Source: Linanthus parryae (taxonomy: Eukaryota; Streptophyta; Magnoliopsida; Ericales; Polemoniaceae). Taken from it: a DNA stretch of 64,000 nucleotides. A model generated the notes under the pieces. The model saw only the letters and a program-made list of their open reading frames with translations. It ran no database searches and was not told the DNA's origin. The stretch is taken from NCBI GenBank assembly GCA_023055425.1, contig JALGPY010000004.1, positions 61,403,718-61,467,717 of the forward strand. The letters are read 5' to 3'. Shown piece after piece: positions 46,216 through 58,163 of the stretch (positions are counted from its first letter, which is position 1; each line of letters starts with the position of its first letter). The position numbers and the translations under genes are program-made.

Positions 46216-46720
46216 TAGTTAATGACCAAATGAATTGTAGTAAGATCCCAACTGAACATACAACATCTACCGTATGATTAGAGGAAGAGAAGGAGAATAT
46301 GCCATTAGACTGAAAGATCCGATTGCGAAATGCGGTTAAATCCTTCAGTGGAACGATGTCGTTTTGTGAGTTGGTGGCAACAATTATCAAATAGAAATGT
46401 GACGTTTCGGTCAAGAAGTAGAGTTTATGTCAAATTAGTAATCAGCGATAGTTTGGTCACTTAGAAGGGAAGTTACTTTTTTATGAACTCTACCAGGTAG
46501 TTTCCTTGGGGTGTGTGCCTAATCTGTAACAGCAGCAACGTTTACATGGTTGAAGCATTTCTTCTCTTGGCATCATTATCGAACCAATTTTATTTTGGAA
46601 AATTCTCTCTCTAAGCTCTCTATCTCTCTCTCTCTTCTCGTCGGATCGGTGAGAGCTGCAAAATTCTACCGAAGGAGATTCAACCAACGTGAAGTCGGGT
46701 CCAAGAGCAGGGTCCTGAAA
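46216..46720 (+). repeat. 5' LTR of the composite Ty3 element
   Basis: It aligns with the two parts of the 3' LTR. Shared blocks are GTAGTAAGAT near the start, CGTTTCGGTCAAGAAGTA, GTCACTTAGA, TTCTTCTCTTGGCATCAT and CCAAGAGCAGGGTC near the end. It carries about 80 bases (46470-46550) that the 3' copy lacks. The exact ends are eroded. Confidence 0.75.
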
Positions 46721-46723
46721 AAT

Positions 46724-46734
46724 TGGTATCAGAG
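46724..46734 (+). other. Primer binding site, Met-tRNA type
   Basis: TGGTATCAGAG directly follows the LTR, as in many plant LTR elements primed by tRNA-Met. Confidence 0.75.
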
Positions 46735-46767
46735 TCTGGTTGACTCAATCAAGACCCAGTTTCAACT

Positions 46768-48558
46768 ATGGTGCACAACGACGAACTCGATGCTCGCCTA
46801 GAGGATACGGTAGCCGATCTGTAGGGAGTTGAGACTCTACAGGTGAAAATGGTCAAGAACTTGAAAAACATGGACCAACGACTCAACAAATTTGCATCTA
46901 GATCTCATCGGCAATATGAGAAGCTGACGTAGAATTAAAGGGTGATAACTACTCCGGCAAGGAGAAGGTCGGCGCCGGTGAAAATTGAATTTCGCCATCC
47001 GATTTCAGTGGTACCTCAGCAGGATCTACTCCAATTAACACCACACATGCCATACACCAGGTATTCAAACCCTAGTATCAGGTGGTCTCAAGTTGAATTT
47101 CCAAGGTTCGATTGTACGGATCCACGAAATTGACTCAAGAAATTATATCGTTTTTTTTTTTCAATTCTTTCATGCAAATAGTGAATAGAAGGTAGCCTTT
47201 GATTCCCTGTACTTGGAAGGGCAGATTGACATGTGGTTGAGAAATGCATATGATCATTGATAATTTGACGTGGGAGGCGTTTTATGATAGATGTGTGTAT
47301 GGATGAGTTAGATTATGTAGTTGCTATGATATGTACTCTAAAAAATATAGCTCCATCTAAAATTACATGATCAATTATGGAGAACTGAGGTTGAAGGTGT
47401 TGCTCAAGCACCCATCTCTCAATGACGATCTCTTCATTTCTGTGTTCAGAAGTGGACTGCAACTGGAGATCAAACATGTGGTGAACTATTAAAACCAAAA
47501 ACCCTTCAAGAAGCCTTTCACTTGGTCAGATTGAAGGTGTGTATCAAGATGAGCTGACGCATCAAACCAACTATACCAAAACACCAACTCCACAAACCCT
47601 TGATCTTTAAACACTAAGCCTAACCCCACCAATGTCACCATCACAAGACTCAAACCAGCCCCGCTACCACTATTCAAAAGCTCAATCAAGCAAAGATGCA
47701 AAGAAAGAGAGAAAAGAACCAATGTTATTTCTGTTATTAAATGTGCCATGGAGGGGGGGGGGGTTACAAATGCAAGTAGAAGCGACAACTGTTCTTACTA
47801 ATTTGTGATGAATATGAAGAAACTGAAGCTCTAAGTTCTGAACATGTGGTATTTGAGGTAGAAGATAAAATGTGGATGTCCAGGGTGATCCTAGTATTAC
47901 CCTACATGCCATCACATGAATTAGTAACCACAACACTCTCGGGTTTCTTAGTGCCTACAAAAACAACAAGTTAGTTATGCTGATGAAATCACGCATCACA
48001 CATAATTTAATGGATGTCAGTACAACATAGAAATTGGGGGTGTAAGCTAAAACTAACTGCTGAAGTGAGACTTACTATAGCGAACGAGGTCCAAATCACT
48101 AGTGGTGTCGTGTCCAAATTTTAAATGACTTTGAAGCATAAGTGAGGGTGATTTCCTTAGGAGGATGTGATGTGGTATTAGGGACACAATGACTGCAGTC
48201 AATTGAACCTTTCACGATGATTTTGATCAAATGACACTCAATTATCAATTAGGTGAGTCAAGGAAGGCACTATATGGAATGACCCAAGAAGGGGAGTTAC
48301 AATTCATGAGTTGTAAAACACTTTATTCTGCAGTAATAATGAGAAGAAGAAAGAGGAGCATGGACAAATACCATAGACATTAAGAGGTGTCATGCAGTGG
48401 TATAATGATGACTTTGGGGAGCCAATTCAGTTACCAACAACAAGGAAGCAAGATCATAGGATACCTCCCATACCAGGAGCAGCCTGTCAATGCTAGGCCC
48501 TACAGATACCCCATGTTGCAGAAGTGGAATAGAAAAACAAGTACAAGACATGCTCACT
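46768..48558 (+). pseudogene. Ty3 gag and protease remnants
   Basis: From ATG 46768 the sequence encodes MVHNDELDARLEDTVADL and then a stop. A later piece, VEFPRFDCTDPRN (about 47091-47130), matches the conserved gag start seen as FPRFDGTDP in plant Ty3 elements. Around 48160-48200, GCDVVLGTQ followed by LQSIEPF resembles the C-terminal end of the protease. There are multiple frame breaks. It is cut at 48566 by a hAT MITE. A G10 run at 47754-47763 is also present. Confidence 0.7.
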
Positions 48559-49063
48559 ACATTTGTTAGGGGTATTCGCGGGGCGGTTTGGGCGAGTGAA
48601 ACTCTTATTTCTTCCCCAAGTCAACTACCTTGGGTTAAAAAAATTAATACCTTAACCTAACCAAATAACCGATAAACCCAACCTAACCAATGATTTTGGC
48701 TCGGTCAGGTTTGACTCGATTTGAGTGGATTTTTTAGGAAAATATGACCACACACCCGTTAGAGCCATTAACCCAGTCTAACAATGGATAAAATGACGAG
48801 CAAAATAATTTATTCGTGTAGATAATATTCATACTGCATTCGATTAGAATAATACATTTTTTTCATAGTACAAACATTATGGTTCATGGATCATGTGGGG
48901 GACTCAAATGAGAGTGGGAAAAATGCAAAAGAATTATTTATTTAATGATGAATTTCATATTTGGATGTTAATATATTTAACGGTATGAATATTAATTTTT
49001 GTAGTAACAAAAGTAAGTTATATATTGAGTCATTATACAATCAGTTATTCGAATAAACATATA

Positions 49064-49323
49064 CTACCTCTGTTTCGCCTGTTTCAGCCTACTTCACTTT
49101 TTGTCACTATTCACTGGGTTACTTTCATCCGGTGATTTGATTAGCAAAACGATACAAGAATTTTGTAATCTTTGCATGGTCTTATAGAGGAAAGCTTATT
49201 CTAAAATACCATGAAAAAATTATTAAAAAATTACATCGTTTTGGTACCCAAATCACCAAGTCAAAGTGACTCAGTTACGGGTTAAAAAGTCAAACGCAGA
49301 CAAAACAGACGAAACAGAGGTAG
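49064..49323. mobile_element. Stowaway-like MITE
   Basis: Inverted repeats CTACCTCTGTTTCGCCTGTTTC and the complement of GACGAAACAGAGGTAG, flanked by TA at 49062-49063 and 49324-49325. Length 260 bp. It lies inside the hAT MITE. Confidence 0.87.
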
Positions 49324-49325
49324 TA

Positions 49326-49353
49326 TAATATATATATATACACACACATATAT

Positions 49354-49388
<35 letters not shown>
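49326..49388. repeat. (TA)n and (CA)n microsatellite
   Basis: Alternating TA then CA dinucleotides, interrupted by TATATGC, just right of the MITE. Confidence 0.93.
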
Positions 49389-49390
<2 letters not shown>

Positions 49391-49435
49391 CACTTATCAA
49401 TAATATTCATGTTGGGCGGGCGGTTTGGGGCTAAG

Positions 49436-52400
49436 TGTAATAACCCATATTTTTAAGTCATATCAGCACGTTAATATGTGACTATGATAGTATTTAATTA
49501 AGTGTTTGACCATTAGCTCATGTTCATTCAAGTATATGACTAGTATGTTCTTGTGTAATTAAAATATAGTTGAAGGCATTACGTTAATATTCTAGTTTCA
49601 TCTTGTAAAGTATACAATACATGAATTATGTGCCTAGTCATGTGTAAATGTATTTGTTGGGTAGACTACTATTATTATTGGTGTAGAATGTAACAACTCG
49701 CCTACATAAGTCATAAGTCGTGTATCTATTTTCTAAGTGAAAGTATTATGTTCTAAAGGAATGTGTTTCATTTCATAGACTGCACTTGTAAATATTAAGT
49801 TGTATGTATGTTAGATTTAGAAACCATAATGTAGTTTACAATAAGGCTAGGGACCCTCATGCAACAAGATTTTAGACAATTAAATATTAATTGTAGAAAT
49901 TTATAAGATGTTATAGGAGTATTTGATCATGTGGTGTTCATGCTAGTGTAGATGGTGCTTTCCAGACAGACAGATCACAGCCACGTGGCAGTCATCCAGC
50001 ACACCTAGTTGTGCTCCACACACACAGGATCACTACCTATGCTGATCCACGTGGGGGCTGCGAGACAGGGCCCTCGCATATCATTCACGGGACTTGTAGG
50101 GACTTAGTGGTTTGGAGGCTAGAGTAAGTTCCGTCGCGCGCGAGCGACAACCAAGCCCGCGCGCGAGCCTTGGTAACTGCTTTGAGAGATTTATGGCCAC
50201 GTGCTCCATAAACCCGGTCAACCTCATAACGGTTCCGGTATACGCTGACGAAGTGCGTAACGGTCCCGATATATGCGGACGAACGTGCTGTTATTATGGT
50301 TAAGGTAATTAAGCCGTCATTAATGGGCGCATTAACCCACTACAACGGTCACATTTCCACTATATATAGGATCGTTAACCCTTCATTGCAACGATCTGAT
50401 CTTCTAAACTACGCGGAAGCTCTGCCCATATACTGTCTCTCTCTCTCAGTTTCCATTGTCTTACTCTATCCCTACTCACTACCTTACACTTCCTTGTGTT
50501 TCATTCTCTGTTCTTTCTGTACACCTGAATCTTCTTCAAAGGATTCTCCTGTACACAGCTAGTAATTATGACACTTGCATTGTTGGAGATATTAGAGAAT
50601 CAATTAGAACCACATAGTATAGTCAAAGTGGTACAAGTGATACACCAAAACAAACCCCCAAACCCATGTGATGTACTCCCACTTGTCCATTCTCCTCTCA
50701 CACGCGTCTCTCTACTTTCTTCACCTATATTCTCTCCACTTTCTTCTCCTTCTCCTTCTCACTCTCATTCTCCACCCTATGGATATTTTCACCTTCTCCA
50801 TCTTCCACACTTCTTTCATTTCTCTCAATTGTAACAAGTCCTCCATCTTCCAAAATTTCCCAAATTAGGAAGATCAAGTCTCAAGCTCTTCTCAGTTCCA
50901 TACAATTATTCTAGGAGCTCCATATTAGGAGGTTAGAAGGCACAAGTTCAACATCATTCATCCCTCTTTGAGGTAAAACCTCATCTTGTTAGTTTTTCAC
51001 TTTCCTACATCAATATGACACATGCATGTATAAAAAAACAAGTTTGTAGCTAAATTCATGAAATAAAATGACGTGGAAGTGATATGTATGTTATTTAGAC
51101 ATTGTCTTCGTTCAAATTCAGATATTGGTAGATAATTTCTTGCATGCAACAAGTTTTAAAGTATGAAATATTTCAAAACTCATGTTGTAAGTCTATTTCA
51201 CAAAATCGGGAAAAATACTTAAAAATTTCATAAAATTATGAAAAATTTACAGTTTATGTATTTGTATGTGATGTTTATACAGTAAAAATTTCATAACAAC
51301 TGGACCTAAATTGAACTTTCAATCGACCAAAATCCTGGACTATTTTAATGAGGTTCAACTCTGGATCATTTTCATGTACTTATTCTACTTCAATCCTTAT
51401 AAAATTTTGATATGTTATTCCCATACATGTTATCTACCTACTGTAAAAAATTTATAATTTTTGGAAATTATATGAATATTTTATGAATTTATTTCCAATG
51501 TTACTACCAGCCTATGATTTCGTACCAAAACAGACCCGAAATTTTATGTTTAAAAATATTTAGAAAATTTCATATTTTTTTTATATTTTTATATGTTATA
51601 GGTAAGCTGTTCGTCTATGTTATGTCAAAATTTGAGGTCCCAAATAATTAATTTGAGCCACCTATGAATTTATGTACTAGCGATAGTTACACTTTTCTTA
51701 TAAGAATGATTTAGAAGTTTATCAAGTTATTAAAGCTAGTTTATGCGAGTTAACTTTTAGTTCATAATATGTACTCTTGAATTTATGTGTTGAATTATAC
51801 ATGTCATATGCATTTTAAGAAGTGAGATTCTAAATGTGAATGTGTTAAAAGTTAATTCTTTTGCATGAATAAGATTAGTGTCATTTAGCTAAGAGATGTA
51901 GGGATGTGCTACGCTTTGATTGAATTCATACGAAGTGATTTAGGCATGTTCTATGTTTGATATGATTTCATGCTAAGTGATTACGTGCTATGTTTGGAAT
52001 GACTTCATGCTAAGTTACTATGTGCTATGTTTGGTAGGATTTTATGCTAAGTGATTATATGTCTGATTCGTAGCCTAATAGACGATCTAGATGACGTTGG
52101 AGTTGATGCTCGTGTGCTTAAAGTTGGTCGAATTTGGACCAAGAAATATAAAATGAATGGCTTAATCTCGCAAGGTGAGTTACCCACCTCCCAAAGTTTG
52201 TACCGAACCTCAAGTTTCTTAAAAGCTTAAGTATGTTCATGTTATCCCTAATATTATGTATGTATGCTTTCGACTTAAGTAAATGTTTTATGCCCCATGG
52301 ATGCTAAGAAAGATAATTAAACGTTTCATTAGATAACACACGGTTTTCAGAAAGGCTACGGTACCGGAGTGAAACCCCCTGTCGGGTATAGGCAGGCTAC

Positions 52401-53353
52401 GGCCCTTTTGCCGGGACAATATAAGCAGGCACGCGTCACCTCACGAGCCGTCGCGATGGACATGTCCCTACGTTATGTTAAGTCACGAGGGTTATCACGG
52501 GCCAATTAGATAAGACACTAAGAAAACAATGTCAAGTACGTTATGGTCTCTACGCGAGACAAAGCAAGGTTCCTACTTGGAACAATATGATTTCACAAGT
52601 ATCAAGTTATGCTTTACGTTACGCTTTATTTAAGATACAAGTTATGCTTTATGAATGTCATGATCTTTCAAGTATCACAAGTATATGTATGTATGTATGT
52701 ATGACTATGATTCATGTTCACAACGCTTCATGGGAAAGTTAGCCATTTTTGGTTTTCCAAACCTACGGAGGGGCGTAGATGTAACTCACTGAGCTAGTTG
52801 AGCTCACCCTTTTAATTTACCCCTTTTTCAGGTTTAAGGGCACGTAAGAACTAAGGAGTAGCAAGGCGTTAAGTTTATATGTGTTCACGTGTTGGCTTGA
52901 AGATGCTTATGTGCTCATATGTTGCAAATATGTTAGATAACTTGAAGCGATTATGTACATGTTGGTTATTGGCATTAAGAATGTAAAACTTATGTAAGTA
53001 TGTATAAAACACCTTGTATAAGCCCTTGTATGATACCTAGTACATTTTTTGGATTATGCTCTGTTTACGATACGAGTCGAGAGGGCTAAATGATATATAA
53101 TCATTCCAAGTTCATTTTTCTCTTAAACATCTTTTTATTTATGACAGAAGTCATTTTTATTTATCACGACGACCCCAAGTGATTTGTTAGTTACGCTTCC
53201 GCGATGTTTTAAAATAAATTTCAATCACGATTTTAATATTTTGATTGTTTAGCCTCTCGACGAGAAAAGGCCTCGCCGGCATGTCGCGCTCTCCTTCCGT
53301 TAACTCAAAGTTTATTAATCTCTAACCGAGGTCAGCGGGAGGGGGATGTGACA
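49436..53353 (+). repeat. Solo LTR of a Ty3 (Tekay/Del-like) element, 3918 bp, 5-bp target duplication CTAAG
   Basis: It starts TGTAATAACCC and ends GGGGGATGTGACA, flanked by CTAAG at 49431-49435 and 53354-53358. No second LTR, primer site or coding domain lies between, so it is best read as a solo LTR left by recombination. LTRs of 2-4 kb with TGTAACACC-like starts and GTGACA ends are typical of Tekay/Del chromoviruses, which is inference. A TATATATAGG box lies at 50361-50370, followed by a CT-rich leader. A related half LTR lies at 15896-19391. Confidence 0.82.
50361..50370 (+). promoter_or_regulatory. TATA box of the solo LTR
   Basis: TATATATAGG about 925 bases into the LTR, followed at about 50400-50540 by CT-rich sequence, is the probable promoter of the former retrotransposon. 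Confidence 0.55.
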
Positions 53354-53520
53354 CTAAGTGTCCGAATGCTTTTTGAAACCATAATCAATCGAAAGTGGGC
53401 GGGTTGCAACTAGTTATACCCAAAACCGACAGCCCCGTTCTCTTCATATTTTGGGTAGGTTCAACTCCGGCCGATTGGTTTGGCGAGCTGATCGGGTTTT
53501 CGAACACCCCTAACATTTGT

Positions 53521-54723
53521 TATTTGACCAAGCACTAGCCAATTATCATCACCAAATCTCCTGGTAAAGAAATGATGGAACTCGGACAATGTGTTCTGAT
53601 TACATGCAGCTTAATAACATTATAGTGAAGGACAAGTTTGCAATCCCTCAAGTGTGCATTTCTGTTTTAGAAAGATTGTTGTGTTGTCTAAGCTGGATTT
53701 CTAAAACGAAATTCAAAACACATGAGGGACAATATTAGTATTTGGTTATGCCATTTGGCTTAACCAATGCCCCACATCCCATTTAAAGTCTCATGAATAC
53801 CATCGTCAAAACCTCAATTGAGAAGATTCATACTTGTCTTCGTTGATGACATTTAGTATACAACCCCAGTATTAAAGATCATCTAGGACACTGTAAATTA
53901 TTTTGGCATTGCTTAAACATCACTAATTACTAGCCTAAGTGATCCAAATGCTCATTTGGGAAACCCCAACTGGAGTACATGGGTAGGGGTGTTCAAGATC
54001 CGGTTCAGTCGATTTTAGAGGATATGAGACATCTAAATCGAAATTTTCGGTTTCAATATTTTCGAAACCGAAATACCTTCGGTTTGAAACTTAGAAATTA
54101 AAAAACCGCATCGAAAATTCCGGCTTGATCCGGTTAAACCATTCGATTTGGAACCCATTATATCATGTATTAGCTCCTGATTTCGACGCAAAGTAAACTA
54201 AGTATAACAAAAAGACAGGTTTACTTATATCTTTGTTACTTACCGAATACATCTAAAAAAATTAAGATAAATTCATCATTTAGAAAAGAAAGTGGTTCCC
54301 TACTTCGCTTTTATCTAATTATGGAGAGAAAACAATTTTTCGTTTAGTAAATTAGAACTATTGTGTGGTTCTACGACTTAAAAGTGTTAAACTCAAAATG
54401 TGAGGAGTGAGTCACAACATGGGAGGTAGCAAGAAAAATACTAAAATTTGTATTAAAAACTTTTCTCGGTGCGGTGCGGTTCATTTCGGTTTTGTCGGTT
54501 CAGTCTCGGTTCGGTTGGTGCCTGGTTCGGTTTTCAAAATAATAAAACCGTTCTTTAAGAAAAAAAATTGTTGAACCATCAGGGTAGGTACGGTTTGGTT
54601 TGGTGCTGTCTGGTTTTGCCGGTGCGCTCGGTTTGAACACCCCTATACATGGGACACGTAACCTTTAGGGATGGAGTAAAGGCATACCCCAAGAAGTTAG
54701 AGTGTGTGCAGTATGGAGAAATT
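53521..54723 (+). pseudogene. Ty3 reverse transcriptase remnant, split by a hAT MITE
   Basis: Before the MITE, the sequence reads like QLNNIIVKDKFAIP (about 53605-53650) and, with breaks, FVDDI at about 53838-53852, the RT active site. After the MITE it continues with a stretch like GHVTFRDGVKAYPKKLECVQ (about 54652-54712). The RT reading resumes exactly across the insertion. It is heavily decayed, and RNase H and integrase are missing before the 3' LTR. Confidence 0.72.
53984..54645. mobile_element. hAT MITE, 8-bp target duplication TACATGGG
   Basis: Ends TAGGGGTGTTCAAGATCC at 53984 and the complement of GGTTTGAACACCCCTA ending at 54645, flanked by perfect TACATGGG (53976-53983, 54646-54653). 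662 bp, rich in CGGTTCGGTT-type subterminal repeats, without coding capacity. Its ends resemble those of the MITE at 48567-53512. Confidence 0.92.
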
Positions 54724-54999
54724 TGATAAATGACTAAATGAACAGTAGTAAGATAGTACTTTGTCATACAACAGCAACAAGAAGAAAGGAACGACTGCAA
54801 TATATGTTGCAAAATGAGTTTAAACCCTTAATGAGACGACGTCGTTTCGTGAGTTGGCGGAAACCACTATTAAATAATTAAATAAAACAGTGTCGTTTCG
54901 GTCAAGAAGTACTACATATGTTTCTTCTCTTTCAGCTTGCTTCACTTTTTGGCACTATTCACTGGGTCACTTTGTCCCGATTATCAAACCTCTGCAAAT

Positions 55000-56519
55000 T
55001 GGCTTCACTCTAGAACGGAAAGAAGAGGAAGATCAATGGGTCAGTTTTCTGTATGAAAAACTGGGAGATCTCTGTTACCGATGCGGTAGGATTGGTCACT
55101 TTAATACCTAGTGTCAATTCATGTTGAAGAAAGATGAGAAGGACTCGATCTATAGCAAAGAAATTCGTGCAACCCCTCGGAAAACCCCACTGTGGTAAAA
55201 AAACGAAGAAAAACTCCGCCAAGAAAGGGAAGCTGAACGGTGGTTGCCATTGATGCAGAAGGTGGCGCGTGAATTGGAGGAACATAGAGAGAGCGTGAGC
55301 TCGAGGTTCATAAAACGCGTAAACAGAAGAATATTATCATATTAAATGATGATATATGTACGGTAGATGAACCTGGACAGATTCGGGGAGAAAGGGAGGT
55401 GCCAGCTACACAATCATCAGTACAATACGAAAAGGAGGATGAGGTGAATTTAGTAGAATCCAAGGCTAAGGATGATGAGGAAGCTTCAGCAGAAAATCAT
55501 GTTAACGCTGACGAGGCAACATTAACCGTCAAAAACGATAAGGACAATATGGGGGAAAATGTATGTTTAACCCTAAACTCTCGTTGGTATGTAAAGTGGG
55601 CCTAGATAAGCCCAGTCCAATAAATAATAACTCCTATTTCATTGAGGAACCAGTAAGCCCAACAACTGAAATTCAAAAGTCCATATGGAAGCCCATATCT
55701 CCCCAAAAGCCCACAACGGAAATCCTAAGTGAGGAGGCTAACCGGGTGGGTAATTTGGATCCTGATTTAACACCAGAAAATGTGGGCAACCCTTTTGCTG
55801 ATATTGGGTTGGCAATAGTCTTTGAACGATTTGCATCAATCAAACGGAAGCGACAAGACGGGAGCTTATCGCCGGCATCCAAACGACGCAAGTGGGAAAC
55901 GGAAACGAATCGAACCTATGTGGAGGCACAAACAGAGAAGATTCTGGCTAATGCTAGGTATTCAATTCAAGCTCGGAGAGCAAGGAAAAGGAAAGGAGTC
56001 ATAAATGCAGGAAGAAGCTGGAGGTTGTACCCTGGTACTGACAATGGAGATCCAGAAGTGGGTTTGGTGGAAAAACTAAAGGATGATGAGGTAAGATTCG
56101 AAGTTATGGATCATATTCACGTCCAACAACGTTATATGTACAAGGAGTCAGAATTTGGAGCTGCAACTGATATGGAAATAAACTTAGATAAATCTGGTCT
56201 CCTTTTTCCCCCCAACACTCCTAAAGATCTGAAGCAGCAGATTAGTAATAAATGCCACATCCCTGCTTTGGAAGAGAAGGGTAAATACCTTGGTATCCCT
56301 ACTTTTTGGGGAAAAACCAAAGCTTTCTCTTTGCATTATATTATTCAAAGAATTATCAGTATCCTACAAGGGTGGAGAAAGCAAGTGTTATCTCCAGCTG
56401 GAAGACTTGTTTTGATTAAATCAGTAGCACAAGCTATTCCTAGTTTTGTGATGTCATGTGTGCTGTTTCCAAAGAAGATCTGCAACAAGCTTACTCAGAT
56501 TATAAGGAATTTCTTCTAG
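55000..56519 (+). pseudogene. LINE ORF1 tail joined to RT C-terminus
   Basis: A zinc knuckle with spacing C-X2-C-X4-H-X4-C begins at about 55071 (CYRCGRIGHFNT) but has a TAG one codon before its last cysteine. From 55563 a 318-codon open frame starts in low-complexity ORF1 sequence and passes near 56165 directly into reverse transcriptase C-terminal sequence: NLDKSGLLF, KYLGIPTFWGK, GWRKQVLSPAGRLVLIKSV, AIPSFVMS. The endonuclease and the RT palm with its catalytic aspartates should lie between, so an in-frame deletion of roughly 2.5-3 kb is inferred. The frame stops at TAG 56517-56519 and the same domain continues beyond. Confidence 0.75.
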
Positions 56520-58163
56520 GGAGCTGGTCCTGAAGAGCACAAGCTGCATTGGATAAATTGGGAGAAGCTGCTTCTTTCTAAATCTCAAGGTGGCTTAGGT
56601 TTTAGAAACATGCAAAGTTTCAACATTTCTTTACTGGCAAAGCAAGGATGGAGGTTAATACAATCCCCAAACTTCCTTGTGGCTCAGATTCTAAAAGCAA
56701 AACACTACAAGAACAACTCCTTTCTGGAAGCAAAAACAGGGAGTAACCCTTCATGGATTTGGAGAAGTTTGTTAGTAGGGAGAAATCTTGTAAAAAGGAA
56801 AGCTGGTGGTCTACAGGGAATGGTGTTTCCACAGAAGTGTTCAAGTGCCAATGGATTCCCAAGGTGAACGCTCCAACTCTCAGCCCCCAGAATGAGAATG
56901 AGAATGAAAATGACATGAAAGTTTGTGACTTAATCAATCATGTTACTAGAAGGTGGAGAGTCTCAACACTAAAGAATAAATTTGAAGAAAGTGTTGCAGA
57001 AGCTATTATGGAGATCCCTATTTCTTGGTGTAATGCAGAAGATAGATTGTGCTGGAGTAAAGAGAAATCAGGTAATTTTTCAGTTAAAACTGGTACAGTG
57101 GTAGCTTCAGATACGTTAAAAAGTGAAAATTCTAAACATTGTGTCACAGATTGTGTTTCATCTTCTCTAGTACTCTCAAAAAATTATTGGAAGTGTTTGT
57201 GGAGTTCAAATCTCCCCCCAAAGCTTCTTATGTTTTGGTGGAGAATTAGCCACAATTCTCTAGCTGTGAAAGCAAACCTTTTTGTTAGAAAATGTGCTGC
57301 TTCAACCATGTGTGAAATTTGTGGCGCAAAGGAGAAATCTCATGAACATCTGTTTTTTTATATGTGACTGGACTAGACCTTTTTGGTTTGGCTTGGGTCT
57401 TTTAAATCCACAAATGTGTGATGCCATCCCTAATATGCAAATGTGGTTGCTGGATGTTGTGGAGAAGGTTATCCTTAAAGAGTGTTCCGAGGGGTTTCTG
57501 AGAGGAATCATCTTTGGGCTATGGCAGATTTAGACTGTTAGATGTGACATGATCTTCAATAAGAAAATCCCAAACCCCCAAGCAGCAATAGAGAGATGGC
57601 AAAGGCAATGAAGTGGGTGGAAGGAAGATTCTCTTCAATATGTCGCAAGAAATTGCTCTCAGGAGATAAATCCCATAAATCATGTCCCCAAAGTGAATAA
57701 GAAGTGGTGTCCCCCTCCAATCCTACGACACAAGTGCAATTTTGATGCATGATGGAATTCAAAAACTCACATTGCTCACCTCAGTTGGATAGTGAGGGAC
57801 TGTAAAGGTTGGGTAATTAAATGGGGTTGGAGTTCAGAAAAAGTGAGCCCAGTCTGCACTGCAGAAGCAATGGCTCTCAGACTTGCTATGTGGAAGACTC
57901 AATTTGACAACAATATCATATATGAAGGTGATAACAAACTTCTTCTAGAGGCAGTTCAAGCAAAGAACCATTTTGTAGAGTGTTTCACTATTCTGCAGGA
58001 TGTGTGGTCTCTAACTCAAGGTAGGAGTGTGAAATTTAGATGGGCGCCAAAAGAAGCAAATAGAGTAGCAGATTGTATCGCAAAAATTCTTGGTGATACA
58101 AGAGGTAAGGGTCTGATTAGTGATGTAAACAAGCTAGAACCTGTGGTTCTAGAAAGGGTGTAA
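56520..58163 (+). pseudogene. LINE RVT zinc-binding and RNase H-like domains
   Basis: After the stop the sequence continues as GFRNMQSFNISLLAKQGWRL (56600-56660). Then comes the zf-RVT domain with WKCLWSSNLPPKLLMFWWRI and CEICGAKEKSHEHLFF (57190-57360), a frameshift near 57361, and CDWTRPFWFGLG. The last open part, 57792-58163, is an RNase H-like (RVT_3) domain with CTAEAMALRLAMW and FRWAPKEANRVADCIA. These are typical of plant L1-like elements. Several stops make it inactive. Confidence 0.8.

Larger units (their letters stand above)
48567..53512. mobile_element. hAT MITE, 8-bp target duplication ACATTTGT, carrying two insertions
   Basis: Ends are TAGGGGTATTCG at 48567 and the complement TAGGGGTGTTCG ending at 53512, with perfect ACATTTGT duplications (48559-48566, 53513-53520). 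Without the Stowaway element and the solo LTR it is roughly 0.76 kb. It carries GGCGGTTTGGG-like subterminal motifs and no coding capacity. Confidence 0.9.
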
